A stretch of DNA of 9,447 bases from Balneolaceae bacterium SMO_bin1 (GCA_003123965.1 NNSL01000408.1:1-9447), one strand, 5' to 3'. Shown: positions 1 through 7,254, numbered from the stretch's first letter. The notes: a model not told the origin generated them from the letters alone. Program-made: numbers and translations.

Positions 1-374
1 GCGGCGGGCTGTACGACCCAAGATTTTGATCCTCCCACCAAAAAAACGATGTCTTTCGCTTGAAACTTGAAAATTTGAGCGATCGTGAAATGAAGTATTT
101 TCCTGAAATAAGTATGTATTACATCGATCGCAAGGAGAGCCTTGATTTGCCTGACAGCACCATTGCACCCGGTGATGAAGCCCAGCTGGTTTTTGAGTCT
201 GAAGAAGGGGCTTATGGTATCTCAGCTGATATTCGACTTCGTCCGCCGGGAACAACCGGCCGCCTGATTTTGGAGAAAGGAACCGGCACGGGTGATAATT
301 TTGAGCTCGATGAGGTGGTCAAAACAAACACGAGTAATTTTATCGTGTTTATTCGCTTTGGCGAAATTTATTAA
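1..374 (+). CDS. Lipoprotein of unknown function, 5'-truncated, with an apparent one-base frameshift
   Basis: The window opens inside this gene. Frame 1 reads AAGCTTQDFDPPTKK, where AAGC looks like the end of a lipoprotein signal peptide (Cys at bases 10-12) followed by a typical flexible linker. Frame 1 stops at 61-63. From about base 45 the -1 frame reads NDVFRLKLENLSDREMKYF and stays open to TAA at 372-374. The two join well if one A is added to the seven-A run at 40-46, so I treat them as one broken or mis-sequenced gene. A separate start at the TTG at 60 is possible but weak, because the downstream frame already makes sensible protein before it. The body is about 110 residues, acidic, rich in beta-type residues, with one glycine-rich GTGTGD stretch, and resembles no family I can name. 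It converges on the PepSY gene with no terminator between them. An exported lipoprotein is inferred from the lipobox alone. Confidence 0.6.
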
Positions 375-934
375 GCTGCTTTTTGGGCTTGTCTTCGCTG
401 CTTGCGCTTTTCTTTTCGCTTACGATTTTTCCACTTGGCAAGATAGGGCACGCAAATAAGGTATATGCCGGTGATCCACAAAATGGTAACCACAATGGCA
501 GTGGGCAGGAATATCCATAATTTGGCATCATCGTGGAACCAGGAACCATCATGCAGCGACTCAATCACGTCCGATCGCCGCTGACCGACATGCAAAATAC
601 TGGCGTTATGGGCATCTATTTGGGCTTCCCAGCCATTGATGCCGCGAATTTTAATTACGCCGTCATCAGGTCGCACATCCAGCCGATCAATATCAGTCCA
701 CTGTTGAACGTCCATTTCGGGAATAGCTTTTGCGCTTGCAAGAATTTCATCAAAAGAAAGTGTAACACCAATAGCGCTACCAGTTTGGGTAGGTGGCTGT
801 ATCCAGCTGAATTCTTTTTTCACCTGTAAAAAGAGCCCTGATAACAAAACAATTAAAAAGGGCAGGGCCACAAGAATAGCGCCCCACCGGTGAAGTTTGC
901 GCGAATCACGCCGCGCATGCCAATTCCATTTCAT
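371..934 (-). CDS. PepSY-associated two-helix membrane protein
   Basis: A 187-residue inner-membrane protein. The N-terminus has a basic segment with an LHRW motif (His15), then transmembrane helix 1 at about residues 18-38 ending near KKEFSWIQPP. A periplasmic PepSY-like domain covers about 57-118. An ESLHDGSWF motif (His128) precedes transmembrane helix 2 at about 139-163, followed by a very basic cytoplasmic tail (about 167-184). This HRW / SLHDG / LWIFLP layout is typical of the short PepSY_TM-like proteins of Bacteroidota, relatives of the larger PepSY membrane proteins found with siderophore uptake and ferric reduction. Conserved His near each helix could bind haem or metal, but that is inference. 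The start is ATG at 932-934, 19 bases after the amidohydrolase stop, so it is probably the last gene of the operon. No Shine-Dalgarno sequence is visible. Its stop lies in TTAA shared with the convergent lipoprotein gene. Confidence 0.85.
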   Translation of the reverse strand: MKWNWHARRDSRKLHRWGAILVALPFLIVLLSGLFLQVKKEFSWIQPPTQTGSAIGVTLSFDEILASAKAIPEMDVQQWTDIDRLDVRPDDGVIKIRGINGWEAQIDAHNASILHVGQRRSDVIESLHDGSWFHDDAKLWIFLPTAIVVTILWITGIYLICVPYLAKWKNRKRKEKRKQRRQAQKAA

Positions 935-953
935 AAAATACAGAGTCTAAAAC

Positions 954-2549
954 TTAGTAGTTGAGCCCCGGCTGCGTAATTTCGTAATCTTGTTGCTGCT
1001 TGGCGGTTTCAACCATTTCGGCCACTTCTTGCAGCAGTTGCTGGGCGTCATAAACGATGCCGTCTTTAATAGTATACTTTATGCCGCCAACGCGAATGGG
1101 TTCATTATTTTCGTTCACCCGGATTGCGCCGGTTCCATACAGTACTTTTAAATTGGCCAGGGGATTGGCATCAACCAGCACCATATCGGCCAGTTTACCC
1201 ACTTCTATGGTGCCGAGCTGGTCATCTACATCCAGAACTTTAGCGCCCTCGAGTGATGCTGACCGGAAAATTTCAAGTGGGTGGAAGCCCGCTTCACGAA
1301 AAAGCTCCATTTCCTGGATGTAGCCAAAGCCGTAGAGTTTATAAATGTAGCCGGCGTCTGAGCCTAGGGTAACTAACCCGCCGCGGTTTTTGTACTCATC
1401 AACAAACTGCATCCAAAGATCAAAATTTTCTTTCCAGGCTACTTCCTGCTCGGTGCCCCAATTCAGCCAATAGGAACCGTGTGACCGTTTGCTGGGCTTA
1501 TAAAACTCCCAGAGCGATGGCAAGGTGTATTTTTCATGCCATTCGGCGCGGCGTTGTGCAGAAAGATCTCGGCTGGCTTCATAGATAGTAAACGTTGGGT
1601 TGAGGGCGATATTTTCTTCGAGCATGGCATTCATCACTTCGTTCCACTTTTCGCTTCCAGGGGCGGCTGCTTGTTTCCAGAGTTTGCCGGCTTCTTCAAA
1701 TCGGTGCTGCTCATTGTTGTAATTGTAATCAAGCGGGTAATCTTGAATAATTTGGTCAGTAAACATGGATTCGGGAATACCATACCAGTGCGTAATGCTG
1801 GTTAAGCCCAGTTTTGCCGACTGCAGTGCATTATTATAAACCACGCGCGTTTGAGCGTGGTGCGTCATGGTGCCCAGCCCGAGTTTATTGGCTTCATCAA
1901 TGGCAGCGGCATAAATAGGGCGGGGTGCCCCAAAAAACTTAATGCCGTCAGCGCCTTCTTCATTTATCATCCGTACCCATTCGCGGGCTTCTTCCGGTGA
2001 TTGAATAGGTCCGTCGTGGCCCATGCCAAAGCCGATGTATGCATGAATACGCGGTGCGGTAATTTCGTTGGCCAGGCTGCGCTCTTTATGACGGAGTGTC
2101 CAATCCATACCGTTAAATGAGCCGGGTTCACGAATGGTGGTAATGCCGTGCGCCAGCCACAGCTTATAGACGTATTCGGATGGCGTGCCTTGTGCCTGAC
2201 CGCCGGTGTGGGCGTGCATATCAAAAAAACCGGGCAGCAGGTACATGCCTTTTGCTTCAATTTCGCGCGTGTTTTTGTCGGCCTGGGGACGCTGGCTTTC
2301 ATCAATTGGCAGGCCGGGATAGCCTACGCTCTGCACGGAGGCAATTCTGTTACCCTCAACCACCACATCAACCGGACCCATGGGCGGTGAGCCCGATCCG
2401 TCTACCAGCATCACTCCACGAATAATAAGCCGCTCGTATGGACCATCACCCATAGTGCGTTCGGGCGCTTCCTGCACTTGTCCGTTGGCATTTAGCGAAA
2501 GGCCGGCTACAATAATTAGTGTGAAAAGAAAAGAGAACAGGCGTTTCAT
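954..2549 (-). CDS. Secreted amidohydrolase (imidazolonepropionase/prolidase-like metal-dependent hydrolase)
   Basis: A 531-residue protein of the amidohydrolase superfamily. I start it at ATG 2547-2549, because this gives a clean signal peptide (MKRLFSFLFTLIIVAG, then LSLNANGQ). An in-frame ATG 14 codons upstream (2589-2591) would put an unlikely polar extension before it. Visible metal-site motifs, numbered from this start, are FDMHAH (His112, His114) after strand 1, IKFF with Lys204 as the possible bridging lysine, THHAQ (His230/231), ITHWYG (His254) and the catalytic Asp398 in LGSDAG. The C-terminus has the usual LGTIEVGKLADMVLVD strand that closes the small composite domain. Family members cleave cyclic amides or C-N bonds in peptides and related compounds; the substrate here is unknown. 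The signal peptide places it in the periplasm. It lies 79 bases downstream of ogt and 19 bases upstream of the PepSY gene, in the same direction. Confidence 0.9.
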   Translation of the reverse strand: MKRLFSFLFTLIIVAGLSLNANGQVQEAPERTMGDGPYERLIIRGVMLVDGSGSPPMGPVDVVVEGNRIASVQSVGYPGLPIDESQRPQADKNTREIEAKGMYLLPGFFDMHAHTGGQAQGTPSEYVYKLWLAHGITTIREPGSFNGMDWTLRHKERSLANEITAPRIHAYIGFGMGHDGPIQSPEEAREWVRMINEEGADGIKFFGAPRPIYAAAIDEANKLGLGTMTHHAQTRVVYNNALQSAKLGLTSITHWYGIPESMFTDQIIQDYPLDYNYNNEQHRFEEAGKLWKQAAAPGSEKWNEVMNAMLEENIALNPTFTIYEASRDLSAQRRAEWHEKYTLPSLWEFYKPSKRSHGSYWLNWGTEQEVAWKENFDLWMQFVDEYKNRGGLVTLGSDAGYIYKLYGFGYIQEMELFREAGFHPLEIFRSASLEGAKVLDVDDQLGTIEVGKLADMVLVDANPLANLKVLYGTGAIRVNENNEPIRVGGIKYTIKDGIVYDAQQLLQEVAEMVETAKQQQDYEITQPGLNY

Positions 2550-2628
2550 ATAGAAAAAATTAAGTTGAAAATCATCATTTAAAGTAAACATTCAGGGGCA
2601 TGTTGACAGTAAAAATAGTTTAAAATTG

Positions 2629-3105
2629 CTAGAGCAGGATAGCACCCTCGTGCTGCAGCAGCCAGCGCTTCCGTTCTATGCCGCCGGAATAGCCTGTAAG
2701 CTTGTTATTTGCACCAATCACCCGGTGGCAAGGAATAACGATTGGCAGGGGGTTTTGCCCGTTCGCCCGGCCTACTGCGCGTACTTTATTGGGATCGCCA
2801 AGGCGGCCAGCCAACTCGGCGTACGTTATAGTAGAGCCGTAATTGATCTTTTTGAGCACATTCCAAACTTGGCACTCAAATTCAGATCCGTGTGGTTCAA
2901 GCTCCAAGTCAAAACTTTTTCGTTCTCCATTGAAATATTCTCTTAACTGCTGCCTTGCTTTGTTTAGGGTTGAAGAACCGCTTTTAGATTCTTTATCGGG
3001 TGAATTTTTTAGAAAGCTGATACCGGTTAGATACTCACCTTGGGCCATGATTTTTATCCCACCCACCGGTGATGAAATTTGCAGCGATTGTGTTGAGGTT
3101 TCCAT
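2629..3105 (-). CDS. ogt: Methylated-DNA--[protein]-cysteine S-methyltransferase (Ogt/MGMT)
   Basis: A 158-residue suicide DNA-repair protein that moves the alkyl group from O6-alkylguanine (or O4-alkylthymine) onto its own cysteine. The active site IPCHRVIG is present with Cys126. Counting back 17 residues, as in the human enzyme, gives Arg109 (in RAVG), the arginine finger that flips the base. Asn118 and Tyr95 (in TITYAEL) also fall at the expected offsets. The C-terminal helix-turn-helix DNA-binding domain covers about residues 74-157. The N-terminal 70 residues form the usual short, variable RNase H-like domain. The length is normal for the single-domain Ogt class, and there is no Ada-type N-terminal regulatory domain, so it is unlikely to be a sensor. 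The ATG is only 7 bases after the stop of the lipoprotein gene upstream, so the two are very probably co-transcribed. All key residues are present. Confidence 0.96.
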   Translation of the reverse strand: METSTQSLQISSPVGGIKIMAQGEYLTGISFLKNSPDKESKSGSSTLNKARQQLREYFNGERKSFDLELEPHGSEFECQVWNVLKKINYGSTITYAELAGRLGDPNKVRAVGRANGQNPLPIVIPCHRVIGANNKLTGYSGGIERKRWLLQHEGAILL

Positions 3106-3112
3106 CAGCTTT

Positions 3113-3973
3113 TTATTGCCTGATTATGGGCAAGTCGCCGGCTTTATCGAATGAGAAGCTAGTGGACATACCGTTAAATAACGGATGGTCGGCTCCAAGA
3201 TCGAGATCGCCGTTGAGATTGAAATTGAGTTCATTTTGATTGTTCAGCAACTGAATAACCGACGCGCCAATCTCGCTAATGTTCAGTGAAATGGGAATGG
3301 AAATTTCGTTGCTGTTATTTCCACCGATACTCATTTTTGGTTGGTCACTTCCGTCAATCCAATTGCGGCCGTTTACATCAAGGTTGTACGAAAGTGCGTT
3401 GAGCAGCAGGCCAAATCCGTTGGGATTATCAACCTGCAGGTTGAGCACTAGGTTAGCTTCGGAAAAATTGACATCCTGCACATTAAGGCTTGCAACGTTG
3501 ATGCTCGGGAGCTTCAGCATCGGCAGATTTCCGTCCCGTTTCAGAGGCAGCGTGGTTTGGCCCAGCACTGGCAGATCAAAATCGAGGTTGGCGGCAAGCG
3601 TGTATGCTGCTTCGTCTTGGCCTTTCAACCCGCTAAAGAGATTGTAAAGCTCCTGAAAATTAACGCGCATGGGAATTTGAAACGTGCTTTGGCCGCTGGG
3701 CTCAATGCGTAGCAGCTTTTGCTGGTTGCCCTCAATAAAATCATTGTTATTGATGTTAAAATCGTAGTCGTAGGAGAGCATTTGCACGGTTACCGGGTTG
3801 GGGTTTTCAATCTGTACATCATAGGTGAGTTCAATTTCAGAAAAAGTGAAATCGGTAACGCGAACATCAGTTACCGAAAGTGATGGCTCGCTAATAGCGC
3901 CGCTAAGATCGCGGAGTGTTTGGCAACCAGAAATAAATATGACGAGAATAATGAAAACGGTAATTTTCTTCAT
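3113..3973 (-). CDS. Lipoprotein with two tandem LEA-14/WHy-type domains
   Basis: A 286-residue lipoprotein. The N-terminus MKKITVFIILVIFISGC carries a clear lipobox (ISGC, Cys17), and +2 is Gln rather than Asp, which fits outer-membrane sorting. The rest is an internal duplication of about 125 residues. Repeat 1 (about 33-150) has VTDVRVTDFTFSEIELTYDV then IENPNPV; repeat 2 (about 157-280) has LNVQDVNFSEANLVLNLQV then VDNPNGF. The strand pattern, the NPN turn, the following YD/YN-hydrophobic strand and the PxxxSI/RVNF ending are typical of LEA type 2 / WHy (water stress and hypersensitive response) beta-sandwich domains. Bacterial members are poorly characterised; a role in desiccation or osmotic protection, or as an envelope adhesin/scaffold, is only inference. 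It is the first gene of the probable operon with ogt (7-base gap). Start: ATG at 3971-3973, with an AT-rich leader and no Shine-Dalgarno sequence. Confidence 0.85.
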   Translation of the reverse strand: MKKITVFIILVIFISGCQTLRDLSGAISEPSLSVTDVRVTDFTFSEIELTYDVQIENPNPVTVQMLSYDYDFNINNNDFIEGNQQKLLRIEPSGQSTFQIPMRVNFQELYNLFSGLKGQDEAAYTLAANLDFDLPVLGQTTLPLKRDGNLPMLKLPSINVASLNVQDVNFSEANLVLNLQVDNPNGFGLLLNALSYNLDVNGRNWIDGSDQPKMSIGGNNSNEISIPISLNISEIGASVIQLLNNQNELNFNLNGDLDLGADHPLFNGMSTSFSFDKAGDLPIIRQ

Positions 3974-4164
3974 GTAATAATATTGTAATAAATGATTTGT
4001 TGAACGAATTAATGCGCTCAGAAAGGCGAAATTACGTCAAATATCCTCCATCACCAAGCGGCGCTAAACCAAGCTTTTAAATTGGCTGAAAATAATTTGT
4101 AACATGTTGGTGGTTAATTGTTCTTACAATTGTATTGGAGTGATATACCCTTTCAATTACCCTA

Positions 4165-4186
4165 ATCTGGTTGATGATGACCAGAT
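4165..4186. other. Short hairpin upstream of the terminator
   Basis: A perfect 7-bp inverted repeat, ATCTGGT (4165-4171) and ACCAGAT (4180-4186), closes an 8-base loop. It sits 28 bases before the strong terminator hairpin. On the + strand the pair could form the structure of a small RNA ending at the terminator; on the - strand it would lie in the trailer of the receptor mRNA. A chance 7-bp repeat is possible, so the call is modest. Confidence 0.35.
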
Positions 4187-4214
4187 CTCCTTTATGCAGA
4201 AACCTAAAGCACAG

Positions 4215-4244
4215 AAGCCCGGGATGGATAATCCCGGGCTTTCT
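4215..4244. terminator. Strong intrinsic terminator, probably bidirectional
   Basis: A perfect 11-bp GC-rich stem, AAGCCCGGGAT (4215-4225) and ATCCCGGGCTT (4231-4241), with a five-base loop GGATA. The + strand continues with a T-rich tract (TTTCTATTTAT), the better match to a classical terminator. On the - strand the stem is followed by CTGTGCTTTAGG, a weaker T tract. It lies just after the receptor A stop (4269), where a terminator for that - strand gene is expected, and it separates unit A from the lipoprotein-ogt operon. Because the better T tract is on the + strand, an unannotated + transcript may also end here. The rest of the 295-base spacer (3974-4268) holds no gene I can support. Confidence 0.8.
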
Positions 4245-4268
4245 ATTTATGCTATATTTCTGAGGTAG

Positions 4269-6677
4269 TTACAGTAACTCAAACGGCACTTTAACTCTCA
4301 TGGTAACACTTCTGCCCGGACTTAGCGCATATCCTTTGTAGGTATCCAAAAAATCGCGATAAGCTTCATCGAGTAAATTATTGCCTTGAATATTTACTGA
4401 TACCGGTTGGTTACCGATGGGCACATCAAATCCAATGCTTGCATTAAGTAATGTGTATGCGTCGGTTGAGGCCCGCCCAAATGGAAAAGCAGGGCCAAAT
4501 TGCCAAAAGGGTTCGTAGCGTCCAGCGGCATCTTTTTCAAATGCGTGTTCCACCCCAATGCGTGCATAGGCACTTTCCAGTCCAGCAAGATCATCCTGCA
4601 TCAGTTTAATACCGCCGCTTAATTTGGTAGCGGGCAAAAGGGGTAGCTCGTCCACACTTTCAATGTCTTCATCCGTGTTTTTGCCTTTTACAATTTCAAA
4701 GGTACCATCAAACTGCAGCCAATTTGTGACTTGAGCGCGCATATTTCCGTTGATACCAAGAAGTCGGGCATTCCCCTGCGTATTGCGCAAGATAGGCGGA
4801 CCGCTGTCGCCATTTGCAAACTCACCGGTATTAACCAAAATGATGTAATTATCTATTACATTTCGGTAGCCCGTTAGTTTTGCGGTTACGTTTTGCGAAC
4901 GCCAGCGAAGGGACAGGTCGGTATTCAGTGATCGCTCAGGCTCCAAGTTTGGATTCCCTACCTGAATAGCGGCCACACCGCCATGCTGTCCATCTACGTG
5001 CAGATCAAAAAGGCTTGGCGCTCGAAAGCCGCGGCTGATATTTGTAGCAATCGCAAACTGCTCGGTGAATTGGTAAGTGCCGCCGATGGAACCCGAAAAC
5101 TCGGTATAACTTTGATCCAACACATCGCTGGTTTCGCCTGCTTCAGAATCCGGCAAGTTTAGCAATTCATTCGGTTCAGCCTCTTGGGTGCGGTGATCAA
5201 AACGTGCTCCAATTGAGAGGGTGAGTTTGCCGAGCTCAGCTTTTTCAAAGACAAATGCCCCAATATTATTTACTGTACCAGAGGGAACGAGGGGCTCTCC
5301 GGTACCGCGCGTAACCTGATCTTTAAGCATATACTCAATACCAACGGTTCCGGCAAAAGGGCCCACGGCTGGGTGTTCAAGCTCAACTTTGCTGGTGTAA
5401 CTGTCAAGTTTAACATCCAGGAATGCGGGGCCATCGTCTGGTAACTCTTCGCGTGGCTGGGCGTTGGCACCGCCGGGGTTCGACTGGCGCAGGTTTTGGG
5501 CATAGCTGAACTGTGGTTTCAGAATAAAGCTATTGCCTAGTGGAAAGTTGCCCCGGAACTGAAGCATATCGTTTTCCAGGTTTTGGCCTAGTCCACGGCC
5601 ATTTGGCAGTAGAAAATTTTGCTCGTTTTTCCAGCGCGTATATTCGCCGGTTATTTTGCCAAAATCACCTTGGTAACCTACCCCAAAGCTACCGTTTAGC
5701 TGATCAAAATCCGTGTTGTCGAGCTCACCGGTAAAGCGGGGATCGCTGGCATTGCCCGACTCTTCAAAGTTGGGTACATCCGGAGCGGTGATATTGCCGG
5801 CACTACGGCGGATAATTGTACCTGTAAAACCTAGACCGCCAGTGGCGCCACTGAGGCGCAAGCCGCCTGCTTGTTCGGTGTTTCCAGTTGTGTATTCTCC
5901 AAGCAATTGTCCCTGTAAGAAAGCAGATTGGCCGGTGGCATCTGGAATGGAATTTGAAATTACATTAACCGCACCGCCCAGTGCATCAGAGCCGTATTGA
6001 ACACTGGCAGCGCCACGCACCACTTCAATGCGCTCGGCAGTAAAGGGGTCTACGTTGGGGCCGTGACGCACGCCGTACTGCTGAAAGTCCATGGCGGCTC
6101 CATCGTCGAGCACGCGTACGCGGCTGCCACTCAACCCGCGAATAACCGGCTTGCCCGTCTGTGAGCCGGTAGAAATAGTTGATACGCCTGCCAGCTCCTC
6201 AAGAGAAGCCCCAAGCGATGTTTGCTGCTGTTGAAACTTTTCGTTTCCGGCCAGTACATCTATATCGGCTGGAGTGGTTAGCGGATCCGAGGCGTACGCA
6301 GTTCCGGTTACGGTGAGGGATTCGATTTCGAGCGTTTGCTGCTTGAGGGTAATATTGAGTTCGGTAGTTTCATCATTCGTCACCGTTACGCGTTGTGTAT
6401 TGGTAGCAAAGCCGACAAATGAAAAGGTGATGGTATAGGTGCCGCTGGGTACATTTTCGATCGAAAAGGAGCCATCGGAGTCGGAGACGGTACCCCGGTC
6501 GAGTTGTGGCAGCCGGATATTCACACCCGGAAGTGGCTGATTGTTAGTGTCGGTAACGGTGCCGTTAATGCTGCCGCGCATGTCAATATCACCGGCAGAA
6601 GTTATGGAAGTTATACTGAGAAAAAAGAGTACTAACAGAAAGTACGAACCAATTCGTGCTGTTTTAGATAATGCCAT
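4269..6677 (-). CDS. TonB-dependent outer-membrane receptor A with carboxypeptidase-regulatory-like domain
   Basis: An 802-residue outer-membrane receptor, intact. I start it at ATG 6675-6677: MALSKTARIGSYFLLVLFF is a proper signal peptide, whereas the ATG 13 codons upstream adds MFSIHKCYPIIFD in front. In order: signal peptide (about 1-28); CarboxypepD_reg-like beta-sandwich (about 36-115, with GTVTDTNNQPLPGVNI and FSFVGF); plug domain (about 125-243, with GKPVIRGLSGSRVRVLDDG and RIEVVRGAASVQYGSDALGG); 22-strand-type barrel to the end. The plug motif QQYGVRHGPNVDPF (His205) and the barrel motif DLHVDGQHGG (His560, His565) before VGNPNLEPERS recall receptors of the ZnuD-like metal/metal-complex group. 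Zinc or another metal chelate is therefore a reasonable guess, not a demonstration. It uses TonB-ExbBD energy, encoded elsewhere. It is downstream of the small His/Cys-rich protein A (101-base gap) and is followed by the hairpin terminator. It is paralogous to receptor B. Confidence 0.92.
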   Translation of the reverse strand: MALSKTARIGSYFLLVLFFLSITSITSAGDIDMRGSINGTVTDTNNQPLPGVNIRLPQLDRGTVSDSDGSFSIENVPSGTYTITFSFVGFATNTQRVTVTNDETTELNITLKQQTLEIESLTVTGTAYASDPLTTPADIDVLAGNEKFQQQQTSLGASLEELAGVSTISTGSQTGKPVIRGLSGSRVRVLDDGAAMDFQQYGVRHGPNVDPFTAERIEVVRGAASVQYGSDALGGAVNVISNSIPDATGQSAFLQGQLLGEYTTGNTEQAGGLRLSGATGGLGFTGTIIRRSAGNITAPDVPNFEESGNASDPRFTGELDNTDFDQLNGSFGVGYQGDFGKITGEYTRWKNEQNFLLPNGRGLGQNLENDMLQFRGNFPLGNSFILKPQFSYAQNLRQSNPGGANAQPREELPDDGPAFLDVKLDSYTSKVELEHPAVGPFAGTVGIEYMLKDQVTRGTGEPLVPSGTVNNIGAFVFEKAELGKLTLSIGARFDHRTQEAEPNELLNLPDSEAGETSDVLDQSYTEFSGSIGGTYQFTEQFAIATNISRGFRAPSLFDLHVDGQHGGVAAIQVGNPNLEPERSLNTDLSLRWRSQNVTAKLTGYRNVIDNYIILVNTGEFANGDSGPPILRNTQGNARLLGINGNMRAQVTNWLQFDGTFEIVKGKNTDEDIESVDELPLLPATKLSGGIKLMQDDLAGLESAYARIGVEHAFEKDAAGRYEPFWQFGPAFPFGRASTDAYTLLNASIGFDVPIGNQPVSVNIQGNNLLDEAYRDFLDTYKGYALSPGRSVTMRVKVPFELL

Positions 6678-6778
6678 ATCAAATATAATTGGATAACATT
6701 TGTGAATACTGAACAATAAATTCTGACAGTTAACGTATTAATCGGTGGTTGTTCAGGAATCGAGAATCAAGGGAATCG

Positions 6779-7063
6779 TTATCCGTAGAAAGGAGGGGAG
6801 CGCCCGTCAGGTTCGCCTGAAAATGGATCAAGCCGCTGTGATTCGGCATAGTAGGTTAAAGCAATGGGCAATTCAGTCAGCTCAAATGCACCAGGCTTTT
6901 CAACCAAAGGAGCATCGAATAGATATCCGGAAATGGGGCACACATTGGTGTTTTGCGTAAAACAAAGGCCGGATTCAGTCTGATGGTTTGCGTGATTCCA
7001 TTCAATATCGTGATGAGAATGAAGTGTAGAAAACACGATACTGGTGCCGATGAGAATCAGCAC
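6779..7063 (-). CDS. Small membrane-anchored His/Cys-rich protein A (unit A)
   Basis: A short protein of 94 residues if translation begins at GTG 7061-7063. The N-terminal LILIGTSIVFSTL is a hydrophobic signal or anchor. A His cluster follows at once (LHSHHDIEWNHANH: His15, 17, 18, 24, 27), then two cysteines (Cys34, Cys42 in LCFTQNTNVCPISGYLF), and the C-terminus ends in GRSPPFYG. Small protein B has the same order: hydrophobic segment, His cluster, Cys pair, a tail ending in R[SA]PP. I do not recognise a named family with confidence; small DUF2946-like or HYC_CC_PP-type proteins found beside Bacteroidota receptors are the nearest in style. A periplasmic metal-binding partner of receptor A is inferred. 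The start is unsure: there is no ATG, and the frame is open up to a stop at 7115-7117, including an ATT at 7100-7102 that would give a longer N-terminus with lysine before the hydrophobic segment. Confidence 0.65.
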   Translation of the reverse strand: MLILIGTSIVFSTLHSHHDIEWNHANHQTESGLCFTQNTNVCPISGYLFDAPLVEKPGAFELTELPIALTYYAESQRLDPFSGEPDGRSPPFYG

Positions 7064-7254
7064 AAACCACTGTAGGTTGCTATGTTTGTATTGTTCTAAA
7101 ATATGATATTTATGCTATTATAAAGCCCGAAAAAATAACTATTTGATTTCTGAACACGAAACAGGACCTCTTTTTTTAATTCATTTAATAAATCTTTTAA
7201 CAAATAACTTATGCAAGCTATTCCAAATTATTTGCAATAGCGCTATATTTTAGT
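7064..7254. promoter_or_regulatory. Divergent intergenic region between the two receptor units, probable shared promoter/operator
   Basis: This 191-base AT-rich region must carry the promoters of both units. The 9-mer ATATTTTAG is present on the + strand at 7245-7253, directly before the ATG of small protein B, and on the - strand at 7104-7096, upstream of small protein A. In both cases an AATAGC lies a few bases upstream (+ strand 7236-7241; - strand 7119-7114). AATAGC overlaps a 10-bp palindrome ATAGCGCTAT (7237-7246) on the B side, and on the A side it is in an imperfect 21-base inverted repeat (7102-7122). Paired elements like these fit a common metal-responsive repressor of the Fur/Zur kind, but no match to a known box was found, and AT-rich DNA makes short repeats likely by chance. 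Confidence 0.4.
7237..7246. repeat. 10-bp palindrome ATAGCGCTAT before small protein B
   Basis: A perfect 10-bp palindrome, 8 bases upstream of the ATG of small protein B and overlapping the candidate promoter-like ATATTTTAG. A repressor bound here would block the unit B promoter. A related half (GCTATT, 7217-7222) lies 13 bases before AATAGC (7236-7241), giving a second overlapping inverted repeat. Operator function is inference. Confidence 0.3.

Noticed and set aside
533..829. A 98-codon + strand frame opposite the PepSY gene
   Set aside because: It lies wholly inside a well-supported - strand gene with clear domain motifs; it is a shadow frame.
2550..2628. Gap between ogt and the amidohydrolase, considered for a promoter
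   Set aside because: It is AT-rich with loose promoter-like hexamers, but nothing with convincing boxes and spacing, so no feature is called.
4104..4268. A + strand open frame of 54 codons (starts MLVVNCSYNC) ending exactly beside the receptor A stop
   Set aside because: It runs straight through the terminator hairpin, has no start signal and no protein-like pattern; the spacer is better explained by structured RNA.
6678..6720. TATATTTG on the - strand just before the receptor A start, matching the Bacteroidota -7 box TAnnTTTG
   Set aside because: It lies three bases from the ATG with no properly spaced -33 TTG, so it would put the transcript start inside the gene; probably chance in AT-rich DNA.
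6745..6960. A + strand frame of 71 codons opposite small protein A
   Set aside because: It competes with a frame that has a hydrophobic N-terminus, His cluster, Cys pair and a tail like that of its partner; this one has none of these.
7169..7178. T-rich run in the divergent intergenic region, considered as a terminator
   Set aside because: No stem precedes it on either strand and no gene ends here.
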